A stretch of 64,000 bases of DNA from CAMLDH01 sp966250375 (GTDB lineage: Bacteria; Pseudomonadota; Gammaproteobacteria; Burkholderiales; Burkholderiaceae_D). The notes beneath the pieces were generated by a model. It ran no database searches and had not been told where the DNA came from. It saw only the letters and a program-made list of their open reading frames with translations. Each line of letters begins with the position of its first letter. Positions within the stretch are counted from its first letter, which is position 1. Positions 43,761 through 53,093 of this stretch are shown here, piece after piece. Location of the stretch: the NCBI GenBank assembly GCA_966250375.1, contig CBINHE010000011.1:1-64000 (forward strand). Reading direction: 5' to 3'. The position numbers and the translations under genes are program-made.

Positions 43761-43916
43761 TTAGGTGATTTCCGTCAATGAATATCCCATTTTCGCGGCG
43801 CATACGAGCGCGCTGCTGCGTTGTTCCTCGCTTGTGTGGCCCGCCACACGGCACGCCTTGCATCGCATCCCGTCTGCACCACGACCAAGGGATATTCATT
43901 TACGGAAATCACCTTA
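43761..43916. mobile_element. MITE-like element between ileS and ribF
   Basis: Terminal inverted repeats of 25 bp (43764-43788 and 43889-43913) match at 24 positions; they begin GGTGATTTCCGT and end ACGGAAATCACC. They are bounded on each side by TTA, a possible 3-bp target duplication. The internal 100 bases contain the GTGTGGC/GCCACAC hairpin (43834-43849) and match positions 9-56 of this window. It encodes no transposase, so it would move only with help from elsewhere. Confidence 0.6.
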
Positions 43917-44017
43917 GTCAGGCTGAATTACAGGGTAGTGCCGGCCGCTCGAAGGCGATTGCGGCGTAACTGATGCTCGACAGGAGAGCCACCCTGTCTG
44001 TGCTCGGCGCCTTACGT

Positions 44018-45007
44018 TCACTTCCAATCGACTCGGCATATATCCTGCAATTCAACCTGACTGACTACTTGTTTGAAATACGCGCGTGCATCATCCACGT
44101 CGCGTGCAATCGCGTCGATCAGCGTCGGCAAATCGATATATTTTTCTTCGTCACGTAACTTCTTCAGGAATTCCACCTGGATCACTTTGCCGTAGCATTG
44201 TTGTACATAATCAAAAATATAAGTTTCCAGCAATACCTGGCCACTGTCGTCTACGGTAGGGCGCACACCCAAACTGGCAACACCCGGCAACGGTTGGTCG
44301 GCCAGACCATGCACCTGTACCACGAACACACCCGACAAAGCAGGACGCTTATGCGCAACGCGCAAGTTCAGTGTCGGAAAGCCGATCGTGCGTCCCAGCT
44401 TTTTTCCGTGGATCACGTGCCCGGAAATCGCGTATGGATGGCCCAGCAGTTGTTTTGTATGGTTGAAATCGCCTTGTGCCAATGCATTACGCACGGTGGA
44501 AGAGGAGATGCGTTTGCCGTCATTCAAGACTGCTGGCAATGCTTCGACATGGAAACCATAACGCTTGCCGGCTTCGATGAGCGTTGCCAGATTCCCGGCG
44601 CGCTTGGCGCCAAAGCAGAAATCTTCACCGACCATCAGCCATTTCACATGCAAGCCTTGCACCAAGATTTTTTCAATGAAATCTTGCGGCGATAGTGCCG
44701 CAAAATGCGCATTGAAATGCTCGACGATGACGCGGTCGATGCCGGTATTGGCCAGCGATTGCAGCTTGTCGCGCAAATTCGCGATGCGTGTCGGTGCTCT
44801 GGATAAATCGCCGGCCAGTTGCGCGAAGAATTCGCGCGGATGCGGCTCGAACGTCATGACCGCCGCTTCCACTCCTAGTTCACTGGCAGCCTCGCACACG
44901 CGTGCCAGCAGCGCCTGATGGCCGCAATGCACGCCGTCGAAGTTGCCAATTGTCAGCGCACATGGTGCGCGCGATTCTGCCTTGGGAAGTCCGCGAAATA
45001 CCTTCAT
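44018..45007 (-). CDS. ribF: Bifunctional riboflavin kinase/FMN adenylyltransferase
   Basis: 329-residue enzyme making FMN and FAD. The N-terminal adenylyltransferase has TIGNFDGVHCGHQALL and the ISSSTVR motif; the C-terminal kinase has GRTIGFPTLNL and ETYIFDY. The ATG at 45007 begins the conserved MKVFRGLP. It heads the ribF-ileS-lspA-coaBC-dut run, but about 330 bp of repeats now separate it from ileS. Confidence 0.97.
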   Translation of the reverse strand: MKVFRGLPKAESRAPCALTIGNFDGVHCGHQALLARVCEAASELGVEAAVMTFEPHPREFFAQLAGDLSRAPTRIANLRDKLQSLANTGIDRVIVEHFNAHFAALSPQDFIEKILVQGLHVKWLMVGEDFCFGAKRAGNLATLIEAGKRYGFHVEALPAVLNDGKRISSSTVRNALAQGDFNHTKQLLGHPYAISGHVIHGKKLGRTIGFPTLNLRVAHKRPALSGVFVVQVHGLADQPLPGVASLGVRPTVDDSGQVLLETYIFDYVQQCYGKVIQVEFLKKLRDEEKYIDLPTLIDAIARDVDDARAYFKQVVSQVELQDICRVDWK

Positions 45008-45102
45008 GGAGGTTTGGTTAGGAATTTGCCGCAAAAACCTCCGATTATAAATGCTTTCCGTCTGTTTTCCGTGTTGCAAGTTCGACTATCCAAACTACTG
45101 TA

Positions 45103-45828
45103 TTACATTTCACCCCAAACCGCATTGAGTGCCGCCAGCGCGGCCAATCCGGCCGTCTCGGTTCGCAACACCCTGGACCCCATCGAGAGCGCTAGTGCGC
45201 CTTGCGCGCGCGCAGTGTTTTCTTCCTGCTCGGTCAATCCGCCTTCCGGCCCGATAATCAATGCGACCGACTGTGGCGGATGGTGACGTGCCCAATCGGA
45301 TAAGGGTTGCTCGGCGCGTGGCGTTAGCAGTATCCGGGGATGCAGATCGTGCTGGCCGAGCCAGCTATGGAAATCGGCGAGTTCAGCCAAAATCGGCAGC
45401 CGGTTGCGCCCGCTTTGCTCCGCTGCGGACACGATGACGCCTTGCCAATGGCTATGCCGTTTCACCGCGCGCTCGCCGGACAGCCTGACCACGCAACGTT
45501 GCGTATTCAATGGCTGGATCGCGATAGCACCGAGTTCAACCGCCTTTTCGATGATCCAGTCCATTTTCGACGCTTCCGGTAATGCCTGCGCCAAGGTAAT
45601 CGCGTAGGGTAGTTCCGCTTCGCGTGGCGAAAACGTCTTGATCTCGGCGTGTACCCGTTTTTTTTCAATGCTGGAAAGGGTCGCCGTGTATTCGCCACCG
45701 TCTCCATTAAACAAGGTAATGTGTTCGCCTACTGCAAGACGCACCACTTGTATGTGGTGGGCAACGCTGTCCGGCAGCGTAATGAGGGCGCCGATGGACA
45801 GCCCTTGAGGGCAATAAAATCGGGGCAT
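45103..45828 (-). CDS. rsmE: 16S rRNA m3U1498 methyltransferase
   Basis: 241-residue SPOUT-class methyltransferase modifying U1498 of 16S rRNA. N-terminal PUA-like domain with HHIQVVRLAVGEHITLFNG; C-terminal knot with IIGPEGGLTEQEENTARAQG and LSMGSRVLRTETAGLAAL, the SAM site. Length and ends are typical. It lies upstream of ribF on the same strand, with a 95-bp gap. Confidence 0.96.
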   Translation of the reverse strand: MPRFYCPQGLSIGALITLPDSVAHHIQVVRLAVGEHITLFNGDGGEYTATLSSIEKKRVHAEIKTFSPREAELPYAITLAQALPEASKMDWIIEKAVELGAIAIQPLNTQRCVVRLSGERAVKRHSHWQGVIVSAAEQSGRNRLPILAELADFHSWLGQHDLHPRILLTPRAEQPLSDWARHHPPQSVALIIGPEGGLTEQEENTARAQGALALSMGSRVLRTETAGLAALAALNAVWGEM

Positions 45829-46116
45829 CTAATTCATTCCCCGCAAAAAGACAAAATGCCGTTTCATGATGTGCACTAATTCATGGTGATACTGCATGGA
45901 GTGGAGTGCCGCGCAACAGGCGGGCATGCTTGTTTCATGACAAGAGACCGGATTTCAATTTTAATCCCTGTGCATCACTCTGGTAAAATGCGAGGTTTTG
46001 CAGCAACGTATTTTCTATCCATCTTAAACGCCACGCACATTAAACTTAATTTGTTGGGCAGGGGTAACGTTGCCTGGATGTAAATCTTGCCCTGTCCCGC
46101 CCTACGCTTAAATACC

Positions 46117-48111
46117 ATGACCTCAATGCTCCCCACCACGAAAATGGCTAATGCAATCCGTGCATTGGCGATGGATGCCGTACAAAAAGCCAACTCCGGT
46201 CACCCCGGCATGCCGATGGGAATGGCGGAAATCGCCGTCGCCCTGTGGAGTAAGCACTATCGTCATAATCCGGCCAATCCACACTGGATCAACCGCGACC
46301 GCTTCGTGCTGTCGAATGGACATGGTTCGATGCTGCATTATGCGCTGCTGCATTTGACCGGCTACGATCTGTCGATGGATGAAATCCGCAATTTTCGTCA
46401 AATGCATTCCAAGACCCCGGGACATCCGGAAGTGCACGTGACGCCGGGTGTCGAAACCACCACCGGTCCGCTCGGCCAAGGCTTGAGCAATGCGGTCGGC
46501 ATGGCGCTGGCGGAAAAGCTGCTCGCCGCCGAGTTCAACAAACCCGGCTTTGACATCGTCGATCACTATACCTACACATTCGTCGGCGACGGTTGCTTGA
46601 TGGAAGGCATTTCGCATGAGGTGTGCTCGCTGGCCGGCACCTTGCGTTTGTCCAAGCTGATTGTGCTGTATGACGACAACGGCATTTCGATCGACGGGCA
46701 CGTCGAAGGCTGGTTCCAAGACGATACGCCCAAGCGTTTCGAAGCCTATGGCTGGAATGTGATACGCAGCGTCGATGGGCACAATATCGAAGCGGTCGAT
46801 GCCGCCATCAAGCAGGCGAAATCATCCGACAAACCGACCCTGATCTGCTGCAAAACCGTGATCGGCAAAGGCAGTCCGAACAAGGCCGGCACCCACGACG
46901 TACATGGGGCGGCATTGGGTGACAAGGAAATCGGCGCGACGCGTGAAGCATTGAACTGGATGTCGGCGCCGTTTGAAATCCCGGCCGATGTATACGCCGG
47001 CTGGAATGCGAAAGCACAGGGCGAAACGGTGCAGGGCGAGTGGGAGGCCTTGTTCAAGGCGTACGACGAGCGCTATCCGCAACAAGCGGGCGAGTTGCTG
47101 CGCCGTATGAAGGGCGAATTGCCAGGCAATTTCAACCAGACCGTCGATGCCTATGTTGCTACCTGCGTAGAGAAAAAAGAAACCATCGCCACCCGCAAAG
47201 CCAGCCAGAATGCGATTCAGGCACTGGCGCCGGTATTGCCGGAATTTCTGGGCGGCTCGGCTGATTTGACCGGCTCCAATCTGACCAACTGGAAAGAATG
47301 CGTCGCTGTGCGTGCCGATCAACCGGGCAATCACATCAACTACGGTGTGCGCGAATTCGGCATGAGCGCAATCATGAACGGCATTGCGCTGCATGGCGGT
47401 TACATTCCGTTCGGCGCTACCTTCCTGACCTTCTCTGACTACAGCCGCAATGCCTTGCGCATGGCGGCACTGATGAAGATTCGTTCGATCTTCGTCTTCA
47501 CGCATGATTCGATCGGCCTCGGCGAAGACGGCCCGACCCATCAATCGGTCGAGCACGTATCGAGCCTGCGCCTGATCCCGAATCTGGATAACTGGCGTCC
47601 GTGCGACACGGTCGAATCGGCCGTGGCGTGGGAACACGCAGTCAAGCGCCAGCATGGCCCGACCACCTTGATTTTCTCGCGCCAGAATCTGCCTTACCAG
47701 GAACGCACGGCGGAACAGATCGCCAACATCAACCGCGGCGGTTACATATTGAAAGATGTAACCGATGCGAAAGCGATCCTGATCGCTACCGGTTCCGAAG
47801 TTGATCTCGCGATGAAAGCCGCCGACGAACTCGGCAAGCAAGGCGTTGCGGTGCGCGTGGTATCGATGCCGTCGACTGACGTGTTCGATCGCCAAGACGC
47901 AGCGTATAAGGCAAGCGTATTGCCGAAAGGCTTGCCGCGCGTGGCGGTCGAAGCCGGTGTCACCGACTTCTGGTACAAGTATGTCGGCCTGGAAGGCGCG
48001 GTGGTCGGTATCGACACGTTCGGCGAATCGGCGCCGGCCGGTGTGCTGTTCAAGCATTTCGGCTTCACCACCGACAACGTGGTGGCCGCGGTCAAGCGGA
48101 CGCTTGCGTGA
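46117..48111 (+). CDS. tkt: Transketolase
   Basis: 664-residue thiamine-diphosphate enzyme of the pentose phosphate and Calvin pathways. N-terminal segment KANSGHPGMPMGMAEIAVAL, the ThDP motif GDGCLMEGISHE with downstream DDNGISIDG, and the central domain GGSADLTGSN and EFGMSAIMNGIALHGG. The ATG at 46117 gives the family length; a TTG at 46087 is less likely. It is followed by gap, the usual betaproteobacterial neighbour. Confidence 0.97.
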   Translation: MTSMLPTTKMANAIRALAMDAVQKANSGHPGMPMGMAEIAVALWSKHYRHNPANPHWINRDRFVLSNGHGSMLHYALLHLTGYDLSMDEIRNFRQMHSKTPGHPEVHVTPGVETTTGPLGQGLSNAVGMALAEKLLAAEFNKPGFDIVDHYTYTFVGDGCLMEGISHEVCSLAGTLRLSKLIVLYDDNGISIDGHVEGWFQDDTPKRFEAYGWNVIRSVDGHNIEAVDAAIKQAKSSDKPTLICCKTVIGKGSPNKAGTHDVHGAALGDKEIGATREALNWMSAPFEIPADVYAGWNAKAQGETVQGEWEALFKAYDERYPQQAGELLRRMKGELPGNFNQTVDAYVATCVEKKETIATRKASQNAIQALAPVLPEFLGGSADLTGSNLTNWKECVAVRADQPGNHINYGVREFGMSAIMNGIALHGGYIPFGATFLTFSDYSRNALRMAALMKIRSIFVFTHDSIGLGEDGPTHQSVEHVSSLRLIPNLDNWRPCDTVESAVAWEHAVKRQHGPTTLIFSRQNLPYQERTAEQIANINRGGYILKDVTDAKAILIATGSEVDLAMKAADELGKQGVAVRVVSMPSTDVFDRQDAAYKASVLPKGLPRVAVEAGVTDFWYKYVGLEGAVVGIDTFGESAPAGVLFKHFGFTTDNVVAAVKRTLA

Positions 48112-48113
48112 TG

Positions 48114-48213
48114 ATACGAAATGTTGGAGGGCAGGGTGCCGCCGCGCTGAATGCTGTCTCGCATATGAAATGTCGAGGACACGGATACCGCTGCGCTTAA
48201 CGCTGTCCTCCAA
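48114..48213. repeat. Imperfect tandem repeat between tkt and gap
   Basis: Two units of about 50 bp, 48114-48162 and 48163-48213, start ATA(C/T)GAAATGT and share CCGC-GCGCT-AA-GCTGTC. The second folds into a hairpin closed by GAGGACA (48175-48181) and TGTCCTC (48204-48210). There is no T run, so they are not simple terminators; they lie just upstream of the gap ribosome binding site. Confidence 0.6.
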
Positions 48214-48262
48214 TGGTAAGCTTGTTTTGAATTTGCTGAATTTTTGTTTCTAGGAGAAAACC

Positions 48263-49273
48263 ATGACTATCCGTGTTGCAATCAATGGCTATGGCCGCAT
48301 CGGCCGCAACATCCTTCGTGCTCATTACGAAGGCGGCAAAAAAAATGACATCCAGATCGTCGCCATCAACGACCTCGGCAATGCTCAATCCAACGCCCAT
48401 CTGACCCGCTACGATACCGCGCACGGCAAGTTCCCCGGCACCGTCACGGTCGATGGCGATTTCATGATCGTCAACGGCGACAAGATCCGCGTATTCGCGC
48501 AGCGCAATCCGGCTGACATCCCATGGGGCGAATTGAATGTCGACGTCGTGCTCGAATGCACCGGTTTTTTCACCACCAAAGAAAAAGCCTCCGCGCACAT
48601 CAAGGGCGGCGCGAAAAAAGTCATCATCTCCGCCCCCGGCGGCAAGGATGTCGATGCCACCATCGTGTTCGGCGTTAACCAGGACGTGCTGAAAGCGTCC
48701 GATACCGTGATTTCGAATGCATCGTGCACCACCAATTGCCTCGCGCCTTTGGCTAAACCACTGAACGACAAGATCGGCCTGTTGAACGGCTTGATGACAA
48801 CCGTGCATTCGTACACCAATGACCAGGTATTGACCGACGTGATGCATGAAGATTTGCGCCGCGCCCGTTCCGCTACGCAATCGATGATCCCGACCAAGAC
48901 TGGCGCGGCTGCCGCAGTCGGCCTGGTGTTGCCGGAGTTGAACGGCAAGCTCGATGGTTATGCGATTCGCGTGCCGACCATCAATGTCTCGATCGTCGAC
49001 CTGTCGTTCATCGCCGCGCGCGACACCACGACCGAGGAAGTCAATGCGATCATGAAAGATGCCTCCGAAGGCGCATTGAAAGGGATCCTGACGTACCAGA
49101 CCGAACCGCTGGTATCGGTCGATTTCAACCACAATCCGGCATCGAGCAACTTTGATTCCACGCTGACCAAAGTGTCCGGGCGTCTGGTGAAAGTCTCGTC
49201 CTGGTACGACAATGAATGGGGCTTCTCAAACCGCATGCTCGATACTACGGTTGCATTGATGTCCGCCAAGTAA
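48263..49273 (+). CDS. gap: Glyceraldehyde-3-phosphate dehydrogenase
   Basis: 336-residue glycolytic NAD-dependent enzyme. NAD-binding start VAINGYGRIGRNILRA, catalytic Cys in SNASCTTNCLAP, phosphate-binding RSATQSMIPTKTGAA and the C-terminal SWYDNEWGFSNRM. Strong AGGAGA precedes the ATG. It forms a carbon-metabolism pair with tkt and ends in a strong terminator. Confidence 0.97.
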   Translation: MTIRVAINGYGRIGRNILRAHYEGGKKNDIQIVAINDLGNAQSNAHLTRYDTAHGKFPGTVTVDGDFMIVNGDKIRVFAQRNPADIPWGELNVDVVLECTGFFTTKEKASAHIKGGAKKVIISAPGGKDVDATIVFGVNQDVLKASDTVISNASCTTNCLAPLAKPLNDKIGLLNGLMTTVHSYTNDQVLTDVMHEDLRRARSATQSMIPTKTGAAAAVGLVLPELNGKLDGYAIRVPTINVSIVDLSFIAARDTTTEEVNAIMKDASEGALKGILTYQTEPLVSVDFNHNPASSNFDSTLTKVSGRLVKVSSWYDNEWGFSNRMLDTTVALMSAK

Positions 49274-49301
49274 TTGTGCTGTAAATAATTATCAAGAATG
49301 T

Positions 49302-49325
49302 AGGGCAGAGTGCATACCCTGCCCT
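49302..49325 (+). other. Hairpin headed TAGGGCAG after gap
   Basis: AGGGCAG (49302-49308) pairs perfectly with CTGCCCT (49319-49325). It shares the GTAGGGC head of the repeats in the 26-28 kb island and precedes the true terminator by 11 bp. Confidence 0.5.
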
Positions 49326-49336
49326 GACTCATCCTG

Positions 49337-49366
49337 AAAACGCCCCACTTGTTGGGGTGTTTTTTT
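49337..49366 (+). terminator. Rho-independent terminator of gap
   Basis: ACGCCCCA pairs with TGGGGTGT (one G-T pair) around a 5-base loop, with four A before and a T tract after. It lies about 65 bp beyond the gap stop and separates gap from lepB. Confidence 0.85.
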
Positions 49367-49421
49367 ATGTATTTTGCTATATTGATGTTCTTGGCTTTTG
49401 CAGTTCTTCACGGAGATTGGC

Positions 49422-50102
49422 ATGTTGAACCTGAAAAAATGGATCACGGAAAATAAAGGTTTTTTATTTTTTCTGTTCGGCATGGTGGTCGTGCGCAGCG
49501 CCATTGCAGATTGGTATGGCGTGCCCTCAAGCTCGATGTATCCAACCTTGATGATAGGCGACCGGATCATCTCGGACCGTTTGGCGTATGACATCAAGAT
49601 TCCGTTTACCGATGTGATTGTGAAGCACATTGCCGATCCGCAGCGCGGCGATATCGTGACGTTTAGTTCGCCGGAGGATGGCGTGCGACTTGTCAAGCGT
49701 GTGGTTGGCGTGCCGGCGGACGTGGTGGAAATGCATGACGAACAATTAATGATCAATGGCGTCCGCGCTTCTTATGATCCCGTGACCGGTGAGACCGCAA
49801 CGCATTTGACGCCGCACTATGAGGGCGAGCAACGGATATTGAATGAACAAATTTTTGGCAAGCAACGCCCGATTATCGTGATGCCGGGCCGGGCAGCGAT
49901 GCGCTCATTCGGGCCGGTCACGGTACCGCAAGGCGAATATTTAATGTTGGGAGACAACCGCGATAACAGCAAGGATTCGCGTTATATCGGATTCGTGAAG
50001 CGCGAGTTGTTGACAGGGCAGGTCAAGCGCGTAGTGTTCTCGCTGGATACCGATAAGTATTATTTGCCACGTGTCGAGCGTTTTGGCGCGGCTTTACTAT
50101 AA
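49422..50102 (+). CDS. lepB: Signal peptidase I
   Basis: 226-residue membrane serine protease that removes signal peptides. A single N-terminal membrane helix (GFLFFLFGMVVVRSAIA) is followed by the catalytic Ser box VPSSSMYPTL, the catalytic Lys in RLVKRVVGVP and the C-terminal GDNRDNSKDSR. The ATG at 49422 follows GGAG. It is short compared with the E. coli enzyme, which has two membrane helices, but of a size seen in betaproteobacteria. A second lepB elsewhere in the genome cannot be excluded. Confidence 0.94.
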   Translation: MLNLKKWITENKGFLFFLFGMVVVRSAIADWYGVPSSSMYPTLMIGDRIISDRLAYDIKIPFTDVIVKHIADPQRGDIVTFSSPEDGVRLVKRVVGVPADVVEMHDEQLMINGVRASYDPVTGETATHLTPHYEGEQRILNEQIFGKQRPIIVMPGRAAMRSFGPVTVPQGEYLMLGDNRDNSKDSRYIGFVKRELLTGQVKRVVFSLDTDKYYLPRVERFGAALL

Positions 50103-50129
50103 AAACAGAGGCCGTCAAAACTTTTTATG

Positions 50130-50156
50130 GTAGTGCAGACAGGAGGCTTGCACTAC
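50130..50156. repeat. TAGTGCAG-type hairpin repeat, copy 3, possible lepB terminator
   Basis: GTAGTGCA (50130-50137) pairs perfectly with TGCACTAC (50149-50156) around 11 bases and is followed by five T. It lies in the gap between the convergent lepB and glnE genes and may act as a terminator for lepB. Confidence 0.6.
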
Positions 50157-50215
50157 TTTTTGCATACCTTCGCCGCATGTCAAAAGGCTCTATCCTCGAA
50201 GCGATTTGCGGAAAG

Positions 50216-52951
50216 CTAAAGTGAGAAACACTTGCCCCAGAGTTGTTTGACGCTATCGATTTCTGACGTTACTCGCCCGGTCTCAACGCGCGCGTGTTCT
50301 TCCCCTTGCAAGCGAATTTGATGCTGCAGCTTGCGGAATGTGCGATAAGTATCCGCGACATTTCCAGCCAAGGCCCGGTCGATTAATCCCAAGTCGCCGC
50401 ACAATTTCAGCAACGCGATATTGCCGATGTCTCCTGTTAATTGCGGATATTGCGCAGCATGGTTCAGCACTAAAAACTGGACGATGAATTCGATATCGAT
50501 CATGCCGCCGGCATCGTGTTTCAAGTCGAATAGTGTCGAACGATTCAGGTGGGCATCGCGCATTTTTTTGCGCATCGATAGCACGTCCTGCTTCAATGCC
50601 GCTTCATCGCGCGGCTTGCGCAGCACGCTTTCCCGAATCGCTTCGAAACGCGCACCGATGGCGGTGTCGCCGGCGCAGAAACGAGCACGCGTCAGCGCCT
50701 GATGTTCCCAGACCCAAGCCGATGCCGCCTGATATTTTTCAAATGCAGAAATTGTCGATACCAGCAAGCCGCTGGCACCATCGGGACGCAATGCGACATC
50801 GATGTCGAACAGGATGCCGGCCGGCGTATGGCTGGTCATCCAGGTAATGAAGCGCTGCGCCAGCTTCGCGTACAGTCCGGGGGCATCTGGATGATCGTCG
50901 TCATACAGGAAAATCACGTCAAGGTCTGATGCATAACCGAGTTCCTTGCCGCCCAGTTTGCCGTACGCAATGACCGCGAATTTCGGAACGTCCCGATGCC
51001 GGTTGGCAATCGTCTGCCATACCGCCTGCACCGTCACGGCAACCAGCGCGTCTGCCAATGCCGACAAGTGATCGGCTAGACGTTCGACGGTCAGTTTGCC
51101 TTCCAGATCCTGCGCCAATAGCCGAAATAGCTGCGCATGGTGCATCTCGCGCAGCATATCCATCTGACGTTCGGTGTCGCCAGCCGCTGCATCAAGCTGT
51201 TGCTGGCAATCGCGTGTAAACGCGGCCCAATCAGGCGTCCCATTCAGGGATCGCTCATCCAGCAATTCATCCAGAAGTATGGGATGGCGCGTCAGGTATT
51301 TTGCCGCCCAATCGCTCGCCTTCATCATCCTGACCACACGTTCCAGCGCCTGTGGATATTCGGTTAATAGCGCAAGATAGGCAGCACGGCGAGCGATCGC
51401 TTCAAAAAAATCCAGCAGGCGGGTCAATGTCGCGGCACGCGATTCGCTGTTCTTCGCAATGAAGGTCAATGCAGTATTGACTAATGACATCAGCTTGTGA
51501 CGACTGGATCCCGGCAATGACTGCAGGCGCGGCGATTGCAAGGTCGCCAGCAGACGGTGCGTGGCTGCAGGTGCATCATCGAATCCAAGTGCGGTCAGAT
51601 GGGCTGCAACCGATTCAGAGTTATCGGTGCCCGACAATACGGCGTGAAATTCCTGGTTGATCGACGCCTTGTCACTAGACCGAGTGCGGGGTGAGCGGCC
51701 ATTTTTTTCGCTGAAAATGGCGTCGAATTGCCCGGCGACGAATGCACGTTGCGCTTCCAGTTCGTGCAACAACGATGCCACATCGGCAAAGCCCATCATG
51801 CGCGCGACGGTCAGCCGGTCCATTTCATTCGGCGGCAAGGTATGGGTTTGCGCATCATCCAGATATTGCAAGCGGTGCTCCAGATTGCGCAGGAAGGAAT
51901 ACGCAACAAGTAATTGCTCAACGACTTGCGGCGACAGTAACTGCTTGTCCGCCAGCGTGCGCAGCGTGCCGCGAGTCGAACGGTCGCGCAGCGCAGTGTC
52001 GCGCCCACCGCGAATGAGCTGGAATACTTGGGCCAGAAATTCAATTTCGCGGATACCGCCGCGCCCCAGTTTCACATTATTGCTGCGGTCCGGATGACGT
52101 GTTTCCTGGCGCGTTACTTCAGCGCGGATTTGCGCATGCATGTTGCGCAATGCTTCGATCGAACCGAAATCCAGGTAGCGCCGGTATACAAACGGTTTGA
52201 CGATGCTTTCCAGTGTGGCGATGTCTTCCACTCGTCCAGTCAATGCACGCGCCTTGACCCATGCGTAACGCTCCCATTCACGCCCTTGCACGATCAAATA
52301 TTCCTCGATCATGCCGAAGCTTGCGGCCAGCGGGCCGGAGGCGCCATTCGGCCGCAAGGCCATATCGACGCGAAACGTAAAACCGTCTTCAGTGATTTCC
52401 GATAATGCACCAATCAACTTTTTACCGAGCCGCGTAAAAAATTCATGATTCGAGAGCGTGCGCTGATCGGCGGAACTGGTTAATGTTTCGCCGTCTTCCG
52501 GATAGCAGAAAATGAGGTCGATATCGGATGAAACATTCAATTCGCCGCCGCCGAGCTTGCCCATGCCGAGCACGATCAGTTCTTGGACCACACCCGATTC
52601 TTCGCCGATCGGCAAGCCGTAGAGCGCAGTCAGTTCGGCGCTCAATGCCGCCAGATGGGTTTGTACCGCAAAGTCACCAAATGCCGTCATGACAGCCACG
52701 ACTTCGGCTAAATCGGCATGCCCCAGCAAATCGCGTTCAATCAGGGTCGCGACCACCAAGTTGCGCAGGCGGCGCATTGCAGCGGGCAAGGACGTGCCAC
52801 TTGCCGTTTCTTTCTGTAAAACTTGAGCAAAAATCGTGGAGGATGGCAATAATTTCGCAAAATCCGCTACCATACGTGCGCGCATAGCATCGGCGTTGAC
52901 CCAGCGGCTATAGAACCGTGAAGCAACCATACTGGTCAAAGAGGATCGAGT
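50216..52951 (-). CDS. glnE: Bifunctional glutamine synthetase adenylyltransferase/deadenylase
   Basis: About 911 residues in two nucleotidyltransferase halves. The N-terminal adenylyl-removing half has GMGKLGGGELNVSSDIDLIF; the C-terminal adenylylating half has AYGKLGGKELGYASDLDVIF. A linking helical region lies between them, where PII protein acts in other bacteria. It adjusts glutamine synthetase activity to nitrogen supply. The start is uncertain: GTG 52951 (used here), ATG 52930 or TTG 53020, none with a good ribosome binding site. It is divergent from yhdP, with roughly 140 bp between them. Confidence 0.95.
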   Translation of the reverse strand, partial: TRSSLTSMVASRFYSRWVNADAMRARMVADFAKLLPSSTIFAQVLQKETASGTSLPAAMRRLRNLVVATLIERDLLGHADLAEVVAVMTAFGDFAVQTHLAALSAELTALYGLPIGEESGVVQELIVLGMGKLGGGELNVSSDIDLIFCYPEDGETLTSSADQRTLSNHEFFTRLGKKLIGALSEITEDGFTFRVDMALRPNGASGPLAASFGMIEEYLIVQGREWERYAWVKARALTGRVEDIATLESIVKPFVYRRYLDFGSIEALRNMHAQIRAEVTRQETRHPDRSNNVKLGRGGIREIEFLAQVFQLIRGGRDTALRDRSTRGTLRTLADKQLLSPQVVEQLLVAYSFLRNLEHRLQYLDDAQTHTLPPNEMDRLTVARMMGFADVASLLHELEAQRAFVAGQFDAIFSEKNGRSPRTRSSDKASINQEFHAVLSGTDNSESVAAHLTALGFDDAPAATHRLLATLQSPRLQSLPGSSRHKLMSLVNTALTFIAKNSESRAATLTRLLDFFEAIARRAAYLALLTEYPQALERVVRMMKASDWAAKYLTRHPILLDELLDERSLNGTPDWAAFTRDCQQQLDAAAGDTERQMDMLREMHHAQLFRLLAQDLEGKLTVERLADHLSALADALVAVTVQAVWQTIANRHRDVPKFAVIAYGKLGGKELGYASDLDVIFLYDDDHPDAPGLYAKLAQRFITWMTSHTPAGILFDIDVALRPDGASGLLVSTISAFEKYQAASAWVWEHQALTRARFCAGDTAIGARFEAIRESVLRKPRDEAALKQDVLSMRKKMRDAHLNRSTLFDLKHDAGGMIDIEFIVQFLVLNHAAQYPQLTGDIGNIALLKLCGDLGLIDRALAGNVADTYRTFRKLQHQIRLQGEEHARVETGRVTSEIDSVKQLWGKCFSL

Positions 52952-53093
52952 CACAATGTGGAAGAGGGTATTAGTGTCAGTATCGAATTTTCGTGAAGGT
53001 AGCCCTATTGCGAATAGCAAACTGGCGGCTACCCTCGATAATGCTAAAAGCTATTTTATTCTACGTCGAGCTGCTTCACTTACTTTCTAATTG

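Noticed and set aside
43761..43916. Protein coding in the MITE-like element (short frames on both strands)
   Set aside because: The frames come from the GC-rich hairpin core, have no ribosome binding site and recur in the repeat at the window start.
46822..48213. 463-codon minus-strand frame opposite tkt
   Set aside because: A long shadow caused by the codon bias of tkt; the sequence is His/Arg/Gln-rich and unlike any family, and transketolase is certain.
48114..48213. Riboswitch upstream of gap
   Set aside because: The structure is explained by two imperfect tandem hairpin units; no known aptamer pattern was recognised.
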